Assembly: GCF_011397635.1 (NCBI RefSeq)
Contig: NC_064761.1
Coordinates: 41,318,143 to 41,382,142 of the forward strand
Reading direction: 5' to 3'
Length of the DNA: 64,000 bases
DNA from: Epinephelus fuscoguttatus
Taxonomy: Eukaryota; Chordata; Actinopteri; Perciformes; Serranidae
This document shows positions 1-10,707 of the stretch, piece by piece. How positions within the stretch are numbered: position 1 is the stretch's first letter; the number at the start of each line of letters is the position of its first letter. The notes below the pieces were generated by a model. That model saw only the letters and a program-made list of their open reading frames with translations, was not told the DNA's origin and did no database searches. The position numbers were made by a program, and so were the translations under genes.

Positions 1-800
1 GGGAAGGCGGCTGGAGTTCCTCCAACATTTGCGGTTAGATTATCATATTTTTTAACTGACAAAAATATAGGCTGCTTCGGCTGTTTTTTTTATGCGCACA
101 TGTGCCCCTAAATATTTTTTACAGTTCGCACACACCTATTTTTAGTCACAAATGCGAGTGAAACGCTCGCACTGTCGAGCCCTGAAGCAGCTTCATTTTG
201 TACCGCAAACCCCGCACCCTTTTTAGCATTGTTTACTATGTTAGCACTACTAGCTGTGCTGAAAGTGCTACCAGTAATAACATAGTCAGTACTGCTCAAG
301 GGGTTTTACAGCGCTATGTTTTTTTCAGCGAGCTTGGGGGATAGCAGAGGGTGGGCACAATGTTTCCACTAGAGTGCTGTTGGGTTGGGTTGCACTACCA
401 GCATTACTGGCCGAATGAGCGGCGCCGCTAACACTAGCTAGTTCCCACCAGACTGGGGCTGTGCACAGTGCAGGAAACTGAAGAGTAGCAAAATTTTCCA
501 AAAGACATGTAACTGGTCAAAAATACTCTCTCTGCAGGTAACCGATTGATGGTTAACCATTAATTCCTACATTTGGCTCAAGGAAAATAATAATAGATTT
601 GGGGAGGGTCCAAATAAAAAACAATAAAACAAACAAAGTTACCCCAGCCTGTCTCTGATAAGTAAAGAACAGTCCCTTATTTTTGAAAACTGGATTTTTT
701 TTCTTTTTTTTGATGGAAGAACATTATATGGATTTTTTTTACAGTGGTTGACCAACTACAGTTACTGCATTCATAAAGTATGGAAGTGCAATTGAGTTCA
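1..800. other. Unassigned left flank, 3' of the receptor gene
   Basis: No gene recognised. The stretch around 60-480 has a repeat-like character (short inverted words, a G/C-rich core near 420) and may be a piece of a DNA transposon. A 63-codon open frame at 108-299 on the minus strand is Ser/Ala/Thr-rich and has no family signature I know. The receptor's 3' untranslated region should lie in the right part of this interval on the minus strand, but I see no clear polyadenylation signal. Confidence 0.4.
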
Positions 801-801
801 T

Positions 802-1662
802 CTAACAAGACTGAGCCTCGATCTGAGGTTGGACTGATTGTCTCTTCGGACACAGTATCTTTGAGAAAGCCCTTCGAAAGCTTCTGTGGCACAGGGGGTA
901 AAGGAACGGGTTGATGGCAGAGTTCAGCCACAGAAGCCAAAATGTAATCTCGTACCAGTAGTTCGCCACACACTTACCGCTACAGGCGGCACGAATGATC
1001 ATTAGTAGAGTGTAAGGAGCCCAGCAAATCCCAAAGATGCAGACAATAATGGCCAAAGATTTGGCGATCTTTTTGTCCCGACTCAGACGAGATCCCAGCG
1101 TCCCACGGCCAGGGGCCATGCAGGAGGCCGTGTGCTGAAACAGCCTGGAGTTTTTTCTGTTAGGAGACAACTTCTCCCGCTGCATGAATATCTGACTGTT
1201 ATTAGGGTCCCCACCACAGGAGGAAGGGGAAAGGACATCGTCATCCTCGATGACCGCAGAGATAGCAGTAGGCTCACTGGACGACACCTTCCGAGTCTTC
1301 ACAAAAAACACAGACCAACCTGTTCCGTCTTTGTGCTTCTTAGTGATCCTTTGCGTCTTGACTTCTTCCTCAGCGCAGGCGCCTCCATTCTTGGTCCTGC
1401 GATGGATGTTTAGGTAAATGCTGAGGTTGAAGAAAGCTACTGACACAAACGGGGTGAAGAACTCAAAGGTAGAAGCGCAGAGCAGGAAGTACCAGGTGAA
1501 ATAAAACTCAGCGTAGCACTCATGAGCCGGGACGACACTCTGGCCGACGACTGTCTCCCAGAAGATGATGGCGGGGCCGTAGAGGAGGAAGGCCAACACC
1601 CACACTGCCACCATCTTGAGCACAGCCTGGCGGGTCATGTTTCGCTGTGCTCTGTATTTAAC
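802..1662 (-). CDS. hrh4: Histamine receptor last exon (TM4-TM7, C-tail)
   Basis: Begins after a polypyrimidine/CAG acceptor (TTTTGATGCAG, ending 1663) at VKYRAQ, the conserved start of the last exon in H3/H4 genes, and runs 286 codons to a TAG at 804-802. TM4 (MVAVWVLAFLLYGP), ECL2 Cys (HECYAEFYFTWYF), TM5 with Glu in STFEFFTPF, a Ser/Lys-rich third intracellular loop of about 110 residues, TM6 (CWAPYTLL), TM7 (FWLLWLNSAINPFLYP) and helix 8 (RSFRRAFSKILCP) are all intact. There are no internal stops, so this half looks under constraint. Confidence 0.92.
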   Translation of the reverse strand, partial: VKYRAQRNMTRQAVLKMVAVWVLAFLLYGPAIIFWETVVGQSVVPAHECYAEFYFTWYFLLCASTFEFFTPFVSVAFFNLSIYLNIHRRTKNGGACAEEEVKTQRITKKHKDGTGWSVFFVKTRKVSSSEPTAISAVIEDDDVLSPSSCGGDPNNSQIFMQREKLSPNRKNSRLFQHTASCMAPGRGTLGSRLSRDKKIAKSLAIIVCIFGICWAPYTLLMIIRAACSGKCVANYWYEITFWLLWLNSAINPFLYPLCHRSFRRAFSKILCPKRQSVQPQIEAQSC

Positions 1663-4600
1663 CTGCATCAAAAGAGAGGGAGAAGTGTGACTCACAGTGA
1701 TGAACATAGAGGCCCAAACCCATTTCTGATTTTTACTCACTGAACAAAATGTATAAGTATCATAAACGTTTGCCACAGGGCTTATTTTCTGCAATAATCC
1801 AAAATCCAATGAAACCCCAAAATCCCTTAAGCTTTCTGCTGAGGGAACCAGGGCAATGTTTCATTTGCAATGGCATACAAAAATATCATCATCCCTGCAG
1901 CACTGTTAAACCATAATAATATTATGGTTATCACAATCTTTAAATCTTTATTACTGGGGCGTCGGTGGCTTAGTGGTAGAGCAGGCGCCCCATGTACACG
2001 ACTGTTGCCGCAGCGGCCCGGGTTCGACTCTAGGCTGTGGCCCTTTGCTGCATGTCACTCCCTCTCTCTCTCCCCCTTCACGCTCATCTGTCCTATCAAT
2101 TAAAGGCCTAAAAAAAAAAAGCCCAAAAAAATATCTTTAAAAAAAATCTTTATTATCAAGGAAAATACAAGTGTGCCTCTAAAAAAAACTCCATTTGGAG
2201 GGCCATGTAGCCCTGACACTTTGCCCTATTCCTCAGTTCCAACAACAATTGGGACACCCTACCCCCTAGATGTAAACATGCAAAACAGTGGGGTAAGGGC
2301 TAAGTGGTAGGGGCAAAGGGTGTTCTGGGATTGGGCCAAACTCTGCTGCAGAATAATGCTATTTGTTTCATTCCACAGCTGTTCACATAACAAACGCACT
2401 TGCTTCTGCTCTAGGTGCTCAAATAAAGCCCAGTTTGTATTATGAGATGCTGTAAATAAAACCGACACGCGAGGCTCCTATTCCACGGTGTGCCACTGAA
2501 ACCAAAGAGAGAGGGGAAATGTCAGGCTGAGAGCCACATTCACTGATGCAACACAAGAGTGTGAAAGAGACATCTGGTTTCTCCTGATCCACTCCTCCCT
2601 CGTCATCACCCGCCGCTCATTCTCTTCACACTCGCTCCATTTTCACTCCTCAGTCTAAACTCTATCATTAAGCAGCTCTCCTCTGTTTACCACTCTTTTT
2701 GTATTGGTGTTTTTTTATCTTGTCTTTGCCTCAAACCATCCGATATCTCTCTGCGGCTAGAACAGCTGGGTATGTCTGAGACAACAACGCTGCCAGTGTG
2801 ACCTTAGTTAAAGAGCAACTTAAAAAAAACAAACACTTTTCTGAGTCAGTGAATAATGAAACAAAACCACTTCATGATGCTAATAACGGATTCTGGCCCC
2901 GCTATTGAGTGTTCATTACAAAAGCGCAAGACTCCCCATTTCCATTGTAAATTACAAAAATCCTTCTCTCTGGAATGAGAATTAATACATGAATAAATAA
3001 AATTTCCTTCTAAGCTGGCAAGATCAAACCCTCAATCAAAGGAAGATAAAAGCAGCCACAAGCAAAGAGATATTATTACCATACACTGCTCAGTGAGCAG
3101 CTAAATACACTTCATTTTTTCTGTGGTGTCTAACAAATGTAGTCAGTTAGAAATAACACAGGCAGCAAGACCATGTAAATGATCCACACGGAAATATTTC
3201 AGTTTTGTGCCAATCGAGGTCAAATGGACATGTAGTCTGGGAGATTTATTCTTGGGAAGACGTTTTTATAATTGATGACTAATACTGGCCATATGTGTAG
3301 CACTGTCTTAAAAAAATAATCAAGTAACCGAGGCTTATGTCTGGTTGTACACTGATGAAGCCAATAGGGGAAAAAATATCTGTTAGTTTTTGTTCTGGAG
3401 GGGGTGTTAAAGGTGCACTCCAGCTATTTAATATTTAACTTTCATATGGTTGGCGGACAAAAGACATGTTAAAAAAAAAAAGAAAAAAAAAAAGGACAAA
3501 ACCAAAGCAGCAGAGAGTTTTAGTCTTAAAGATTAATCCATGCCCAAAAACCTTGGATCCTACATTTCCCATGATGCAGCTCAATAGCATGCTTTATCAG
3601 ACCTTTACTGCCTCCCAATAGCCCGACTGCCAGAAGAAAATGTTTGCATTGTACGTTCCTGCAAACCACAACTACGTTATATTTGTCGATTTTCTAAGTA
3701 TCATATCAACGTTTCTAAAGTGGCGAAGTGTATGAGCTGACTTTGTCATCAGGAGGTGAATGGGAAGGTTGATTGCAAGTCACCTAGGCGAGTCACCTGC
3801 CAAGCTTGAGACCACTGTTTGAGCCTAACAAACAACACAAACTAGTTGTGTTTTAGCGAGTTGTCACTGTTTTTCCAGCAGCTTTTTAGCAAGCAAATTT
3901 GGGGTGTTTTGTAGTGACCTGCAGCGGTTTTTCCAAGAAAAGCATCTGATTTTAATAAAGACATCACTTTGTTTCCAGCTGGGATAGTGCCAAGAAAAGC
4001 AGCTCATTTTTATAGAGGCGTCATTGTAAAAATTAGCTGCTTTTCTTGGCACTATCCCAGCTGGAAATTCAGAGACGTCGCTGAATTTCCAGCTGGGATA
4101 GTGCCAAGAAGAGCAGCTAATTTTTATAGAGATGTCGCTGAATTTCCAGCTGGGATAGTGCCAAGAAAAGCAACAAATTTTCATAGAGATGTCGCTGAAT
4201 TTCCAGCTGGGATAGTGCCAAGAAAAGCAACTAATTTTTATGGAGACATCACTGAATTTCAAGCTGGGATAGTACCAAGAAAAGCAGCTAATTTTTATGG
4301 AGACGTCACTGAATTTCCAGCTGGGATAGTACCAAGAAAAGCAACTAATTTTTATGGAGACATCACTGAATTTCAAGCTGGGATAGTACCAAGAAAAGCA
4401 GCTAATTTTTATGGAGACGTCACTGAATTTCCAGCTGGGATAGTGCCAAGAAAAGCAACTAATTTTTATGGAGACATCACTGAATTTCCAGCTGGGATAG
4501 TACCAAGAAAAGCAACAAATTTTCATAGAGATGTCGCTGAATTTCCAGCTGGGATAGTGCCAAGAAAAGCAACAAATTTTCATAGAGACGTCGCTGAATT

Positions 4601-6726
4601 TCCAGCTGGGATAGTGCCAAGAATGCAGCTAATTTTTATAGAGACGTCACTGAATTTCCAGCTGGGATAGTGCCAAGAAAAGCAACTAATTTTTATAGAG
4701 ACGTCGCTGAATTTCCAGCTGGGATAGTGCCAAGAAAAGCAACAAATTTTCATAGAGATGTCGCTGAATTTCCAGCTGGGATAGTGCCAAGAAAAGCAAC
4801 AAATTTTCATAGAGATGTCGCTGAATTTCCAGCTGGGATAGTGCCAAGAAAAGCAACTAATTTTTATAGAGACGTCGCGGAATTTCCAGCTGGGATAGTG
4901 CCAAGAATGCAGCTAATTTTTATAGAGACGTTGCGGAATTTCCAGCTGGGATAGTGCCAAGAAAAGCAGCTAATTTTTATAGAGATGTCGCTGAATTTCC
5001 AGCGGAGATAGTGCCAAGAAAAGCAACAAATTTTCATAGAGATGTCACTGAATTTCCAGCTGGGATAGTGCCAAGAAAAGCAACTAATTTTTATAGAGAC
5101 GTCGCTGAATTTCCAGCTGGGATAGTGCCAAGAAAAGCAACAAATTTTCATAGAGATGTCACTGAATTTCCAGCTGGGATAGTGCCAAGAAAAGCAACTA
5201 ATTTTCATAGAGACGTCGCTGAATTTCCAGCTGGGATAGTGCCAAGAATGCAGCTAATTTTTATAGAGACGTCGCTGAATTTCCAGTTGGGATAGTGCCA
5301 AGAAAAGCAACTAATTTTTATGGAGACGTCACTGAATTTCCAGCTGGGATAGTGCCAAGAAAAGCAACTAATTTTTATAGAGACGTCGCTCAATTTCCAG
5401 CTGGGATAGTACCAAGAAAAGCAACAAATTTTCATAGAGACGTCGCTGAATTTCCAGCTGGGATAGTGCCAAGAAAAGCAACAAATTTTCATAGAGACGT
5501 CGCTGAATTTCCAGTTGGGATAGTGCCAAGAAAAGCAACTAATTTTTATGGAGACGTCACTGAATTTCCAGCTGGGATAGTGCCAAGAAAAGCAGCGGAC
5601 TTTTACTGAGACACAGTTGTGTTTCTTGCCAGGATAGTGCCACAAAAAAGCAGCAGTCGAGATATCACTGCATTTCCAGCGGGGATTGTGCCCCCAAAAG
5701 CGGGTATTTTAAGCCAAAACACGATCTTGTCCTGACAATAACCAAGTGGGTTGCTGAAACAAGACATAGCTATGTAATAACGTACAAATGTAATGTATCT
5801 GTAATCCGCAGAAGCATACAGTGCCAACAGTTTTTGGGTGATTGGGTTGCTCCTAAATGCCCACTGCCTAGAAACCCCACACCTCCTAGACACTGTAACT
5901 CATGGGATGCCCAGCAGTTCAGCAGGCCCCCCATGTACAAAGGCTTTGTCTTTGCCATAGCAGCAGTGGGTTTGATTCCAGCCCGTGACCCTTTGCTGCA
6001 TGCCATCCCCCTTCACTCTCCCCTATCACGCTTGAATTGTCTTATCAAAAACAATCATCTTTAAAAAAAAAAAATATATAAGTCTCAAAGCGACCTGGCC
6101 AGGCGTTTATTTTAAACGTTGAAAAGCTCCGCCAGAGCGACAGAGGACATGATGAAACTGTTTTCATTGACGGAGTAGTTCCCCTTAAATTAAATTATAC
6201 TGGTCCTTATAGACTGCTGAGTTGCCTGCTAATGTCTGCATCCAAAATATTTACATAGCAAATCACCCAGGCGGCTCAAGTTCTGTGCTCAAATTGACTG
6301 GACAAAATTAGAGATTGGTGTGTGGGATGCAGAAGGCACCTGGAACACACACATACACACACTGCATGTTGATTCAACCTGTCTAACATTCACACCTCTC
6401 CAGACCTCCAGACAGCCTGGATGTGAGACCCATTACATGTGACAAAAAAATTACGGGCTGCTGCTGTTACTGATGCAAACCCCTGCAGAGAAAAAGTGAA
6501 AGACATTTGAGAGGAGAGCAGCTTGTATTGGTTGTTTCATTAAAGAGAAGGGTCTAATTCATCTAATGGTGCAGATAAGAGCAGCACAACAAGAGGGGTG
6601 TGATTGCTTTACCTCAATGAAATAAAGGGATGCTACAAATATCCATGGTGCACATGAATGAAGCAAAAAAAAAAAAGACAAGGTCACAATAAACTCAGCA
6701 GTGAACACTAGTGACTCACTGTAATT

Positions 6727-6772
<46 letters not shown>

Positions 6773-7126
6773 GGGCGTGGAGAAAAAGCCCTTTTTTCAT
6801 TCACAAGGAGGAATAAGAGATTTGAAAGAGCCAAATTTGAGCGACCTGACAGATGAGACACAAAGAAGAAGAAGAGGCACCAACTCACCCACGAGAAAAT
6901 CAGATATAGCCAGGTTCAGAAAGAAGTAGTTGCTTTGGATTCTCAGGCTTTTATCCACAATAAAAGCCATGATGACCAGCGCGTTCCCAGCCACCACCAC
7001 GACAACCAGTGTCACCATGAGGACCGATAAGATCACCGCCAGGTAGCCCGGGAGGACAGTCCCAGCCTCGGACACAGCAGGAGTCAAGTTGCCGCTGGAG
7101 TTGGTCTCCAGAATGTGCGCGCCCAT
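802..7126 (-). CDS. hrh4: Histamine receptor of the H3/H4 type (HRH4-locus gene; sequence also H3-like), exon 2 not found
   Basis: Gene-level entry; two coding exons are visible, 7126..6889 and 1662..802. The product is a rhodopsin-class GPCR for histamine in the plasma membrane, with Gi coupling expected for H3/H4. Exon 1 carries the extracellular tail with an NSS/NLT glycosylation cluster, TM1 and most of TM2. The last exon carries TM4-TM7 and the tail. Family marks: Glu in the TM5 motif STFEFFTPF (the H3/H4 histamine-binding Glu), CWAPY in TM6, NPFLY in TM7. Exon 1 is nearer H4 (VDK.LR, YFFLNLAISDF) while TM6-TM7 is nearer H3 (RDKKIAKSLAIIVCIFG, YWYE). With the usual 167-nt middle exon the protein would be 421 residues (human H3 445, H4 390). 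IMPACT next door on the same strand and OSBPL1A beyond it match the human HRH4 neighbourhood. No exon with TM3 Asp or DRF was found between 1663 and 6888, so the copy may be broken or the assembly collapsed. Confidence 0.8.
1954..2143 (+). mobile_element. tRNA-derived SINE with perfect 12-bp target duplication
   Basis: The head resembles a tRNA gene with A box TGGCTTAGTGG (1966-1976) and B box GGTTCGACTC (2031-2040), followed by a CT-rich body and an A-rich tail. The flanks AAATCTTTATTA at 1942-1953 and 2144-2155 are identical, which marks the insertion exactly. Lies in the receptor intron. The same family recurs at about 5905-6075 and, reversed, at about 45288-45412. Confidence 0.85.
2156..3968. 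other. Receptor intron sequence with one possible MITE
   Basis: No exon seen on either strand. Near 3408 the words GTTAAAGGTGCACTCCAGC resemble the start of a short DNA-transposon-derived repeat, followed by an A-rich run at 3470-3495. The 2460-3400 part holds no recognisable feature. I searched this interval on the minus strand for the receptor's TM2/TM3 exon and did not find it. Confidence 0.5.
3969..5620. repeat. 57-bp minisatellite array, about 29 units, inside the receptor intron
   Basis: Unit core GAATTTCCAGCTGGGATAG followed by TGCCAAGAAAAGCA, then an AT-rich part and GACGTC. The unit is 57 bp, a multiple of three, so it reads as an open 19-residue repeat on both strands (EFPAGIVPRKATNFYRDVA on plus; a Cys/Trp-rich one on minus). 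Units carry an E-box CAGCTG and mostly a GACGTC or one-base variant. One unit near 4030-4075 is inverted. Edge units (3969-4080, 5580-5700) are more diverged, as expected for an array that grows from the inside. A one-base-shorter variant (CCAAGAATGC) recurs at 4617, 4901 and 5242, that is 5 and 6 units apart, so there is higher-order duplication. The long open frames here are not genes. Confidence 0.97.
5905..6075 (+). mobile_element. Second, decayed copy of the tRNA-derived SINE
   Basis: Shares with the copy at 1954-2143 the words CCCCATGTACA, a damaged B box (GGTTTGATTCC), CCCTTTGCTGCATG, the CT-rich stretch and an A-rich tail at 6062-6075. It lies in the same receptor intron. Diverged, and boundaries are approximate. 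Confidence 0.7.
6076..6731. other. Receptor intron, nothing recognised
   Basis: Ordinary AT-rich intron sequence without repeats or exons that I can name. It was also searched for the missing receptor exon, without success. Confidence 0.4.
6732..6769. repeat. (TG)n microsatellite
   Basis: About 19 TG dinucleotides near the 5' end of the receptor intron, roughly 120 bp from the exon 1 donor. Confidence 0.97.
6889..7126 (-). CDS. hrh4: Histamine receptor exon 1 (N-terminal tail, TM1, TM2)
   Basis: Codes 79 codons plus one base and ends at a good donor, G|GTGAGT (6888-6883), directly after the family-conserved SDFLVG. This is the place and phase where H3/H4 genes have their first coding intron. 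I chose the start at 7126 (MGAHILETNSS) because it gives a tail of about 27 residues before TM1 with two N-glycosylation sequons. The frame stays open to another ATG at 7213, which would add 29 basic residues. TM1 is the valine-rich run followed by GNALVI.AF.VDK.LR. Confidence 0.88.
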
Positions 7127-8739
7127 AGTTAGAATAAAGCCAAAACCATCGTAGACCCTTTTGTTCCGTTTCACGCACAGAGTCCAATTACGCGCCCAAA
7201 CGTTCCGCTCCACTTTACCCAGGAGTCAGACATGACTGGAGACCTGTGGTTTAATGGAAACACTTTTCCCAAATCTTCCATTTTCCCTGGAATAGTTCTG
7301 TGCTAAGAAGAGACACAAATTTAAATTAAAGTTTTTTTTTATGAAAATAATTGTAGATCCTCTGTGCGCGTTTCTCTCCGGTCAGCAGGTTTACAGTAAC
7401 AGTGCTGGCTGCTGGATGTGCGAGTGCTGAGGAGCGCACACTTGCTTTTGTCACCAATGTCAAGACTACTAGAGTAGAAAATCAGCACTATATCCGCTCG
7501 TACTTTCAAAATAAACGTCCTACAAGAACGTTTTGTGAGAAAGGGGAAGACGCTCAAAATATGCGTCCTAAAGCAATTTTTATGTCGAATTACGATGACT
7601 GTTTTTTCAACACATAACCTTAGAGAACATGATAATCAAAGCCTGTATGTTTCCTCAAAGGCAACCAAAATTAAATGTCTTAAAACGTTTGTGTAAATGC
7701 ACCTAAAACCATAGTGATGTGTCCGTTTTTAATCCCATCAGATGCATCCGAAATACAATTAAATCACTTTAAATTTCCCTTATGTGTCTGTTTCCAGCAA
7801 GTGCAAAGGTTTAATTTAGAAATTGGGGGGACACAACATGAAATAAGCGGTTTGGGGTCATCTGCAAGAAAAGTTTTAGCATCAAACAGTTAATTTTTGC
7901 AATTCTGGAGAATCTGTATGCACCAGTTTGAGCCTTTTTAGCATTTATGATGTACATGTCTTATATTTGTCAAATTAAAGTCCCTGCTACGCTCACATTT
8001 GTCGAAAATGGGTGGGAATGAACATGCTGTAAATATCTATATACTGAGGGGAACGTGTCTTTTACACCCCCTGAAAATCTACACCCATGGCTGTGAGTAA
8101 AAGGAAGAGGTGTATAATTTTTACGCTTTTATTTTGTAGGCCACTCATCTTCCGGCCTTCCTCAGGTGATTTCTGCGCGCTTGACGTTTTGCCTCTTTGT
8201 CCGCGCAGCAGCTGATCAAAGGCTGAAGTCTGCAATCAGAAGCTGAAGTGGTCCAGACGCCTGAAGCAGGCTGAGATGAAATGATCCGAGCCGCTGCCAG
8301 CAGGATGTCCGCAAGGAGCCAGGCATCATCAGCTGACAGATATTTACGCCAAGCGTCAAGTCTAGTCATTCAGTCAAGTGATTCAGAGGTCAATGTCCAC
8401 TTGACAAAAGCTGGAGACACCAGGAATCACAGTCCACTTCTTCCTTTGATGTTTTCACCAAGATAATCACTGTTAATACACAAATCCAAACACTAAAATG
8501 AAGTATTTATAGTGTATGTTTTATTAAGTATTTGTATCTTAGATTTTTTGTATTTACACTCTTCCCACTTTCCCTCTGGATGAATACATGTTTAGATTAA
8601 TACATCTTATGAAGGAGACATTAGAGCATGAGCATGGAGAGTCTGTTTAATTTTAGAGGAGGCAACGTTCCCGCAAATTCAGTGTTCTTCATCTTTTTAA
8701 TTGTCTTAATGTTTTCATATGGAAAGTGTTCAAAATTAA
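7127..8739. other. Receptor 5' flank, promoter not resolved
   Basis: Should contain the receptor's 5' untranslated region and promoter on the minus strand. No canonical element stands out. The ORFs at 7339-7617 and 8145-8466 show no family resemblance. Confidence 0.4.
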
Positions 8740-9378
8740 AGGAATACCTCACCCCCCCTTATGATCATTTATATATCAACTGCTCACCCTGTGTTACGGT
8801 GAATTTGGCAAGAAAACTTTATCGTATGCCTCAATGTTAAACAAAGAATCCAAAAACAGAGGAAATTGAAAAAACATCATTAAAACATGTGTTCACAAAC
8901 TCTCACACAACTCGTTTCATATAATCCAGCGCTTATCTATTTAGTCGTATGATCAGTACTCTCTAAACAGACTCAAATAAAAGTGAAATTTATCTATGCA
9001 CATTTCAAAGCCAGACTCCAGTGACAGAAATAGTAATTTTACCTCACCAGTGGACAAAGAGTCCAACAACTGGAAAAAAAATCTTCATGAATTAAAGTCT
9101 CTGAGGTCCAGTTTTAACAACATCAAAACATCAAGAAAAGAAACTTACACAACTCATGCAGTATAATCCAAGTCTCATTTATCCAGTCAGTGCCTGTGTT
9201 TGGGAAGCGCTAACCATATGACTGGAAAAATGAGACTTAAATTCTACTGCACGAGTTTTGTAAGAGTTTCTAAATTGATGTTTTGATGTTGTTAAAACTG
9301 GACCTGTGACTTGATGAATTTAGGGTAACGCATGAGTAATCAATAAACAAATGGTTATTTGGGGGATGAAGTATTCCT
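8740..9378. mobile_element. Foldback element flanked by TTAA
   Basis: The ends are inverted repeats (left AAAGGAATACCTCACCCCCC, right the complement of AAAGGAATACTTCATCCCCC) directly flanked by TTAA at 8736-8739 and 9379-9382. Inside, 9090-9180 pairs with 9220-9330 (CCAGTTTTAACAACATC and its complement), so most of the element folds into a hairpin. Non-autonomous, no transposase. The termini resemble the TTAA element at 48413-49779. Confidence 0.8.
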
Positions 9379-10707
9379 TTAAATAAATAAATACGACACT
9401 GTGATATAAATTAGCATTGTGACACTGGCTGCAAGGTTGTCAAGTAAGATTATGAAACACAATGTGACTCCATAAAGACAATATATCAATAAATGTATTC
9501 ATGCATTTTATTATTTTCCTCATTAACTGAACACTCCTGGTTTCCATACTTGCGTACTTTGAAAGGAAATGTACATTATTTGATTTTGCTGCAACAATCA
9601 AAGTCTTCGGCTCTCCAATATTCTCCTGTATGGATTAAATTTTAAATTGAAGTAAGCTCATTATTCTCAGCCCTGCGTATTATTTTAGCTTCATGAGTTC
9701 CTCACAAGCCTCTAAAAAACATAATTAAGGGCTGAGATGATGGGTTTGGCATGACAGCTTGTCAGGGAGAAACAGCTCTATTAAGTGAATTAGCTGTAAT
9801 TATTCTCAATGGCTAGAATGCGCAGGCAGCTTTGTACACAGACATGGAGTAATTTCAGGAATCTCAGCCTGTTGTTAGTCATTTGTGTTCTCACTCCAAT
9901 GAGATGTACTTATTGGTTTTATTCCCTCAAGATAACTAAACACAGAGATAAAAGACTTTTATTCTTTGTCACAACAGTCAAGTAATAGTGGTGAAAACAC
10001 TGCCAGGTACGAGCCCTGGATATTTTTAGAAAGTAGCCCTCTGCTGCCAAAAGCCAACCCTGGAGTGGTTAATATGCAGAATGTGTCTTTCCAGGGATCA
10101 AGTGACACCAAAATGGAGAGGTGAAGCAAAATCCCACAGGAGCCGATGTGGGGTAAAAGCTTCAGTAGAACACACTACTGTGAAAAGTTGAATATTTAGC
10201 AGGCTTCAACTGGATGTGCAATGCACTGAGGACAACAGGCATGTGAATTATGTGTGTATGAGTATGAGAGCGTCAATAAAACTCAGTGAACTTCATTTTG
10301 CTGAGCCGTGATCATATTTCTTAGAAACGCTGAATGAATTGTGTATGAATTTCATTCACATGCCGGTTCGTCTGAAAGCTGAATTAACACGTACAAGGAC
10401 AAGTATTCACACATTTACATCAGGACGGAATGGAACATTATGATTTAAAATGAATGATGGAATAAAGATGCCTTCTCCTGAACAAAATCCTCCATTGAAG
10501 CTTGTAATGATGTGGCTGTCTTATAAAATGGAGACTGATCACACTAGGATTTTTAGTACAAATCTCATGTTTGTTTTAATGAAAATATGTACTGTAAACA
10601 TTTCATTTCAAGACTCCTCACACAAAACGGTGCAATATAAAGTCCGTCATAATTTTCAGTCAATTATTTCTAGTTGCAAGAAATCCCTGGTTGTTGTTGT
10701 TATTAAA
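9379..10707. other. Intergenic, nothing recognised
   Basis: AT-rich sequence between the receptor's 5' side and the IMPACT 3' side, without open frames of interest or repeats I can name. Confidence 0.4.

Noticed and set aside
677-973. 98-codon frame on the minus strand overlapping the receptor's last exon
   Set aside because: Shadow of the receptor exon in another frame; no independent evidence.
1954-2060. Functional tRNA gene
   Set aside because: A and B boxes are present, but the cloverleaf is incomplete, a CT-rich body and A tail follow, and perfect 12-bp duplications flank it: a SINE.
3969-5620. CRISPR-like array
   Set aside because: Units are directly adjacent with no unique spacers, and the genome is eukaryotic.
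3864-5645. Long open frames of 76-239 codons on both strands as repeat-protein genes
   Set aside because: They are produced by the 57-bp tandem repeat, break wherever a unit loses one base, and have no start context, signal or conserved flank.
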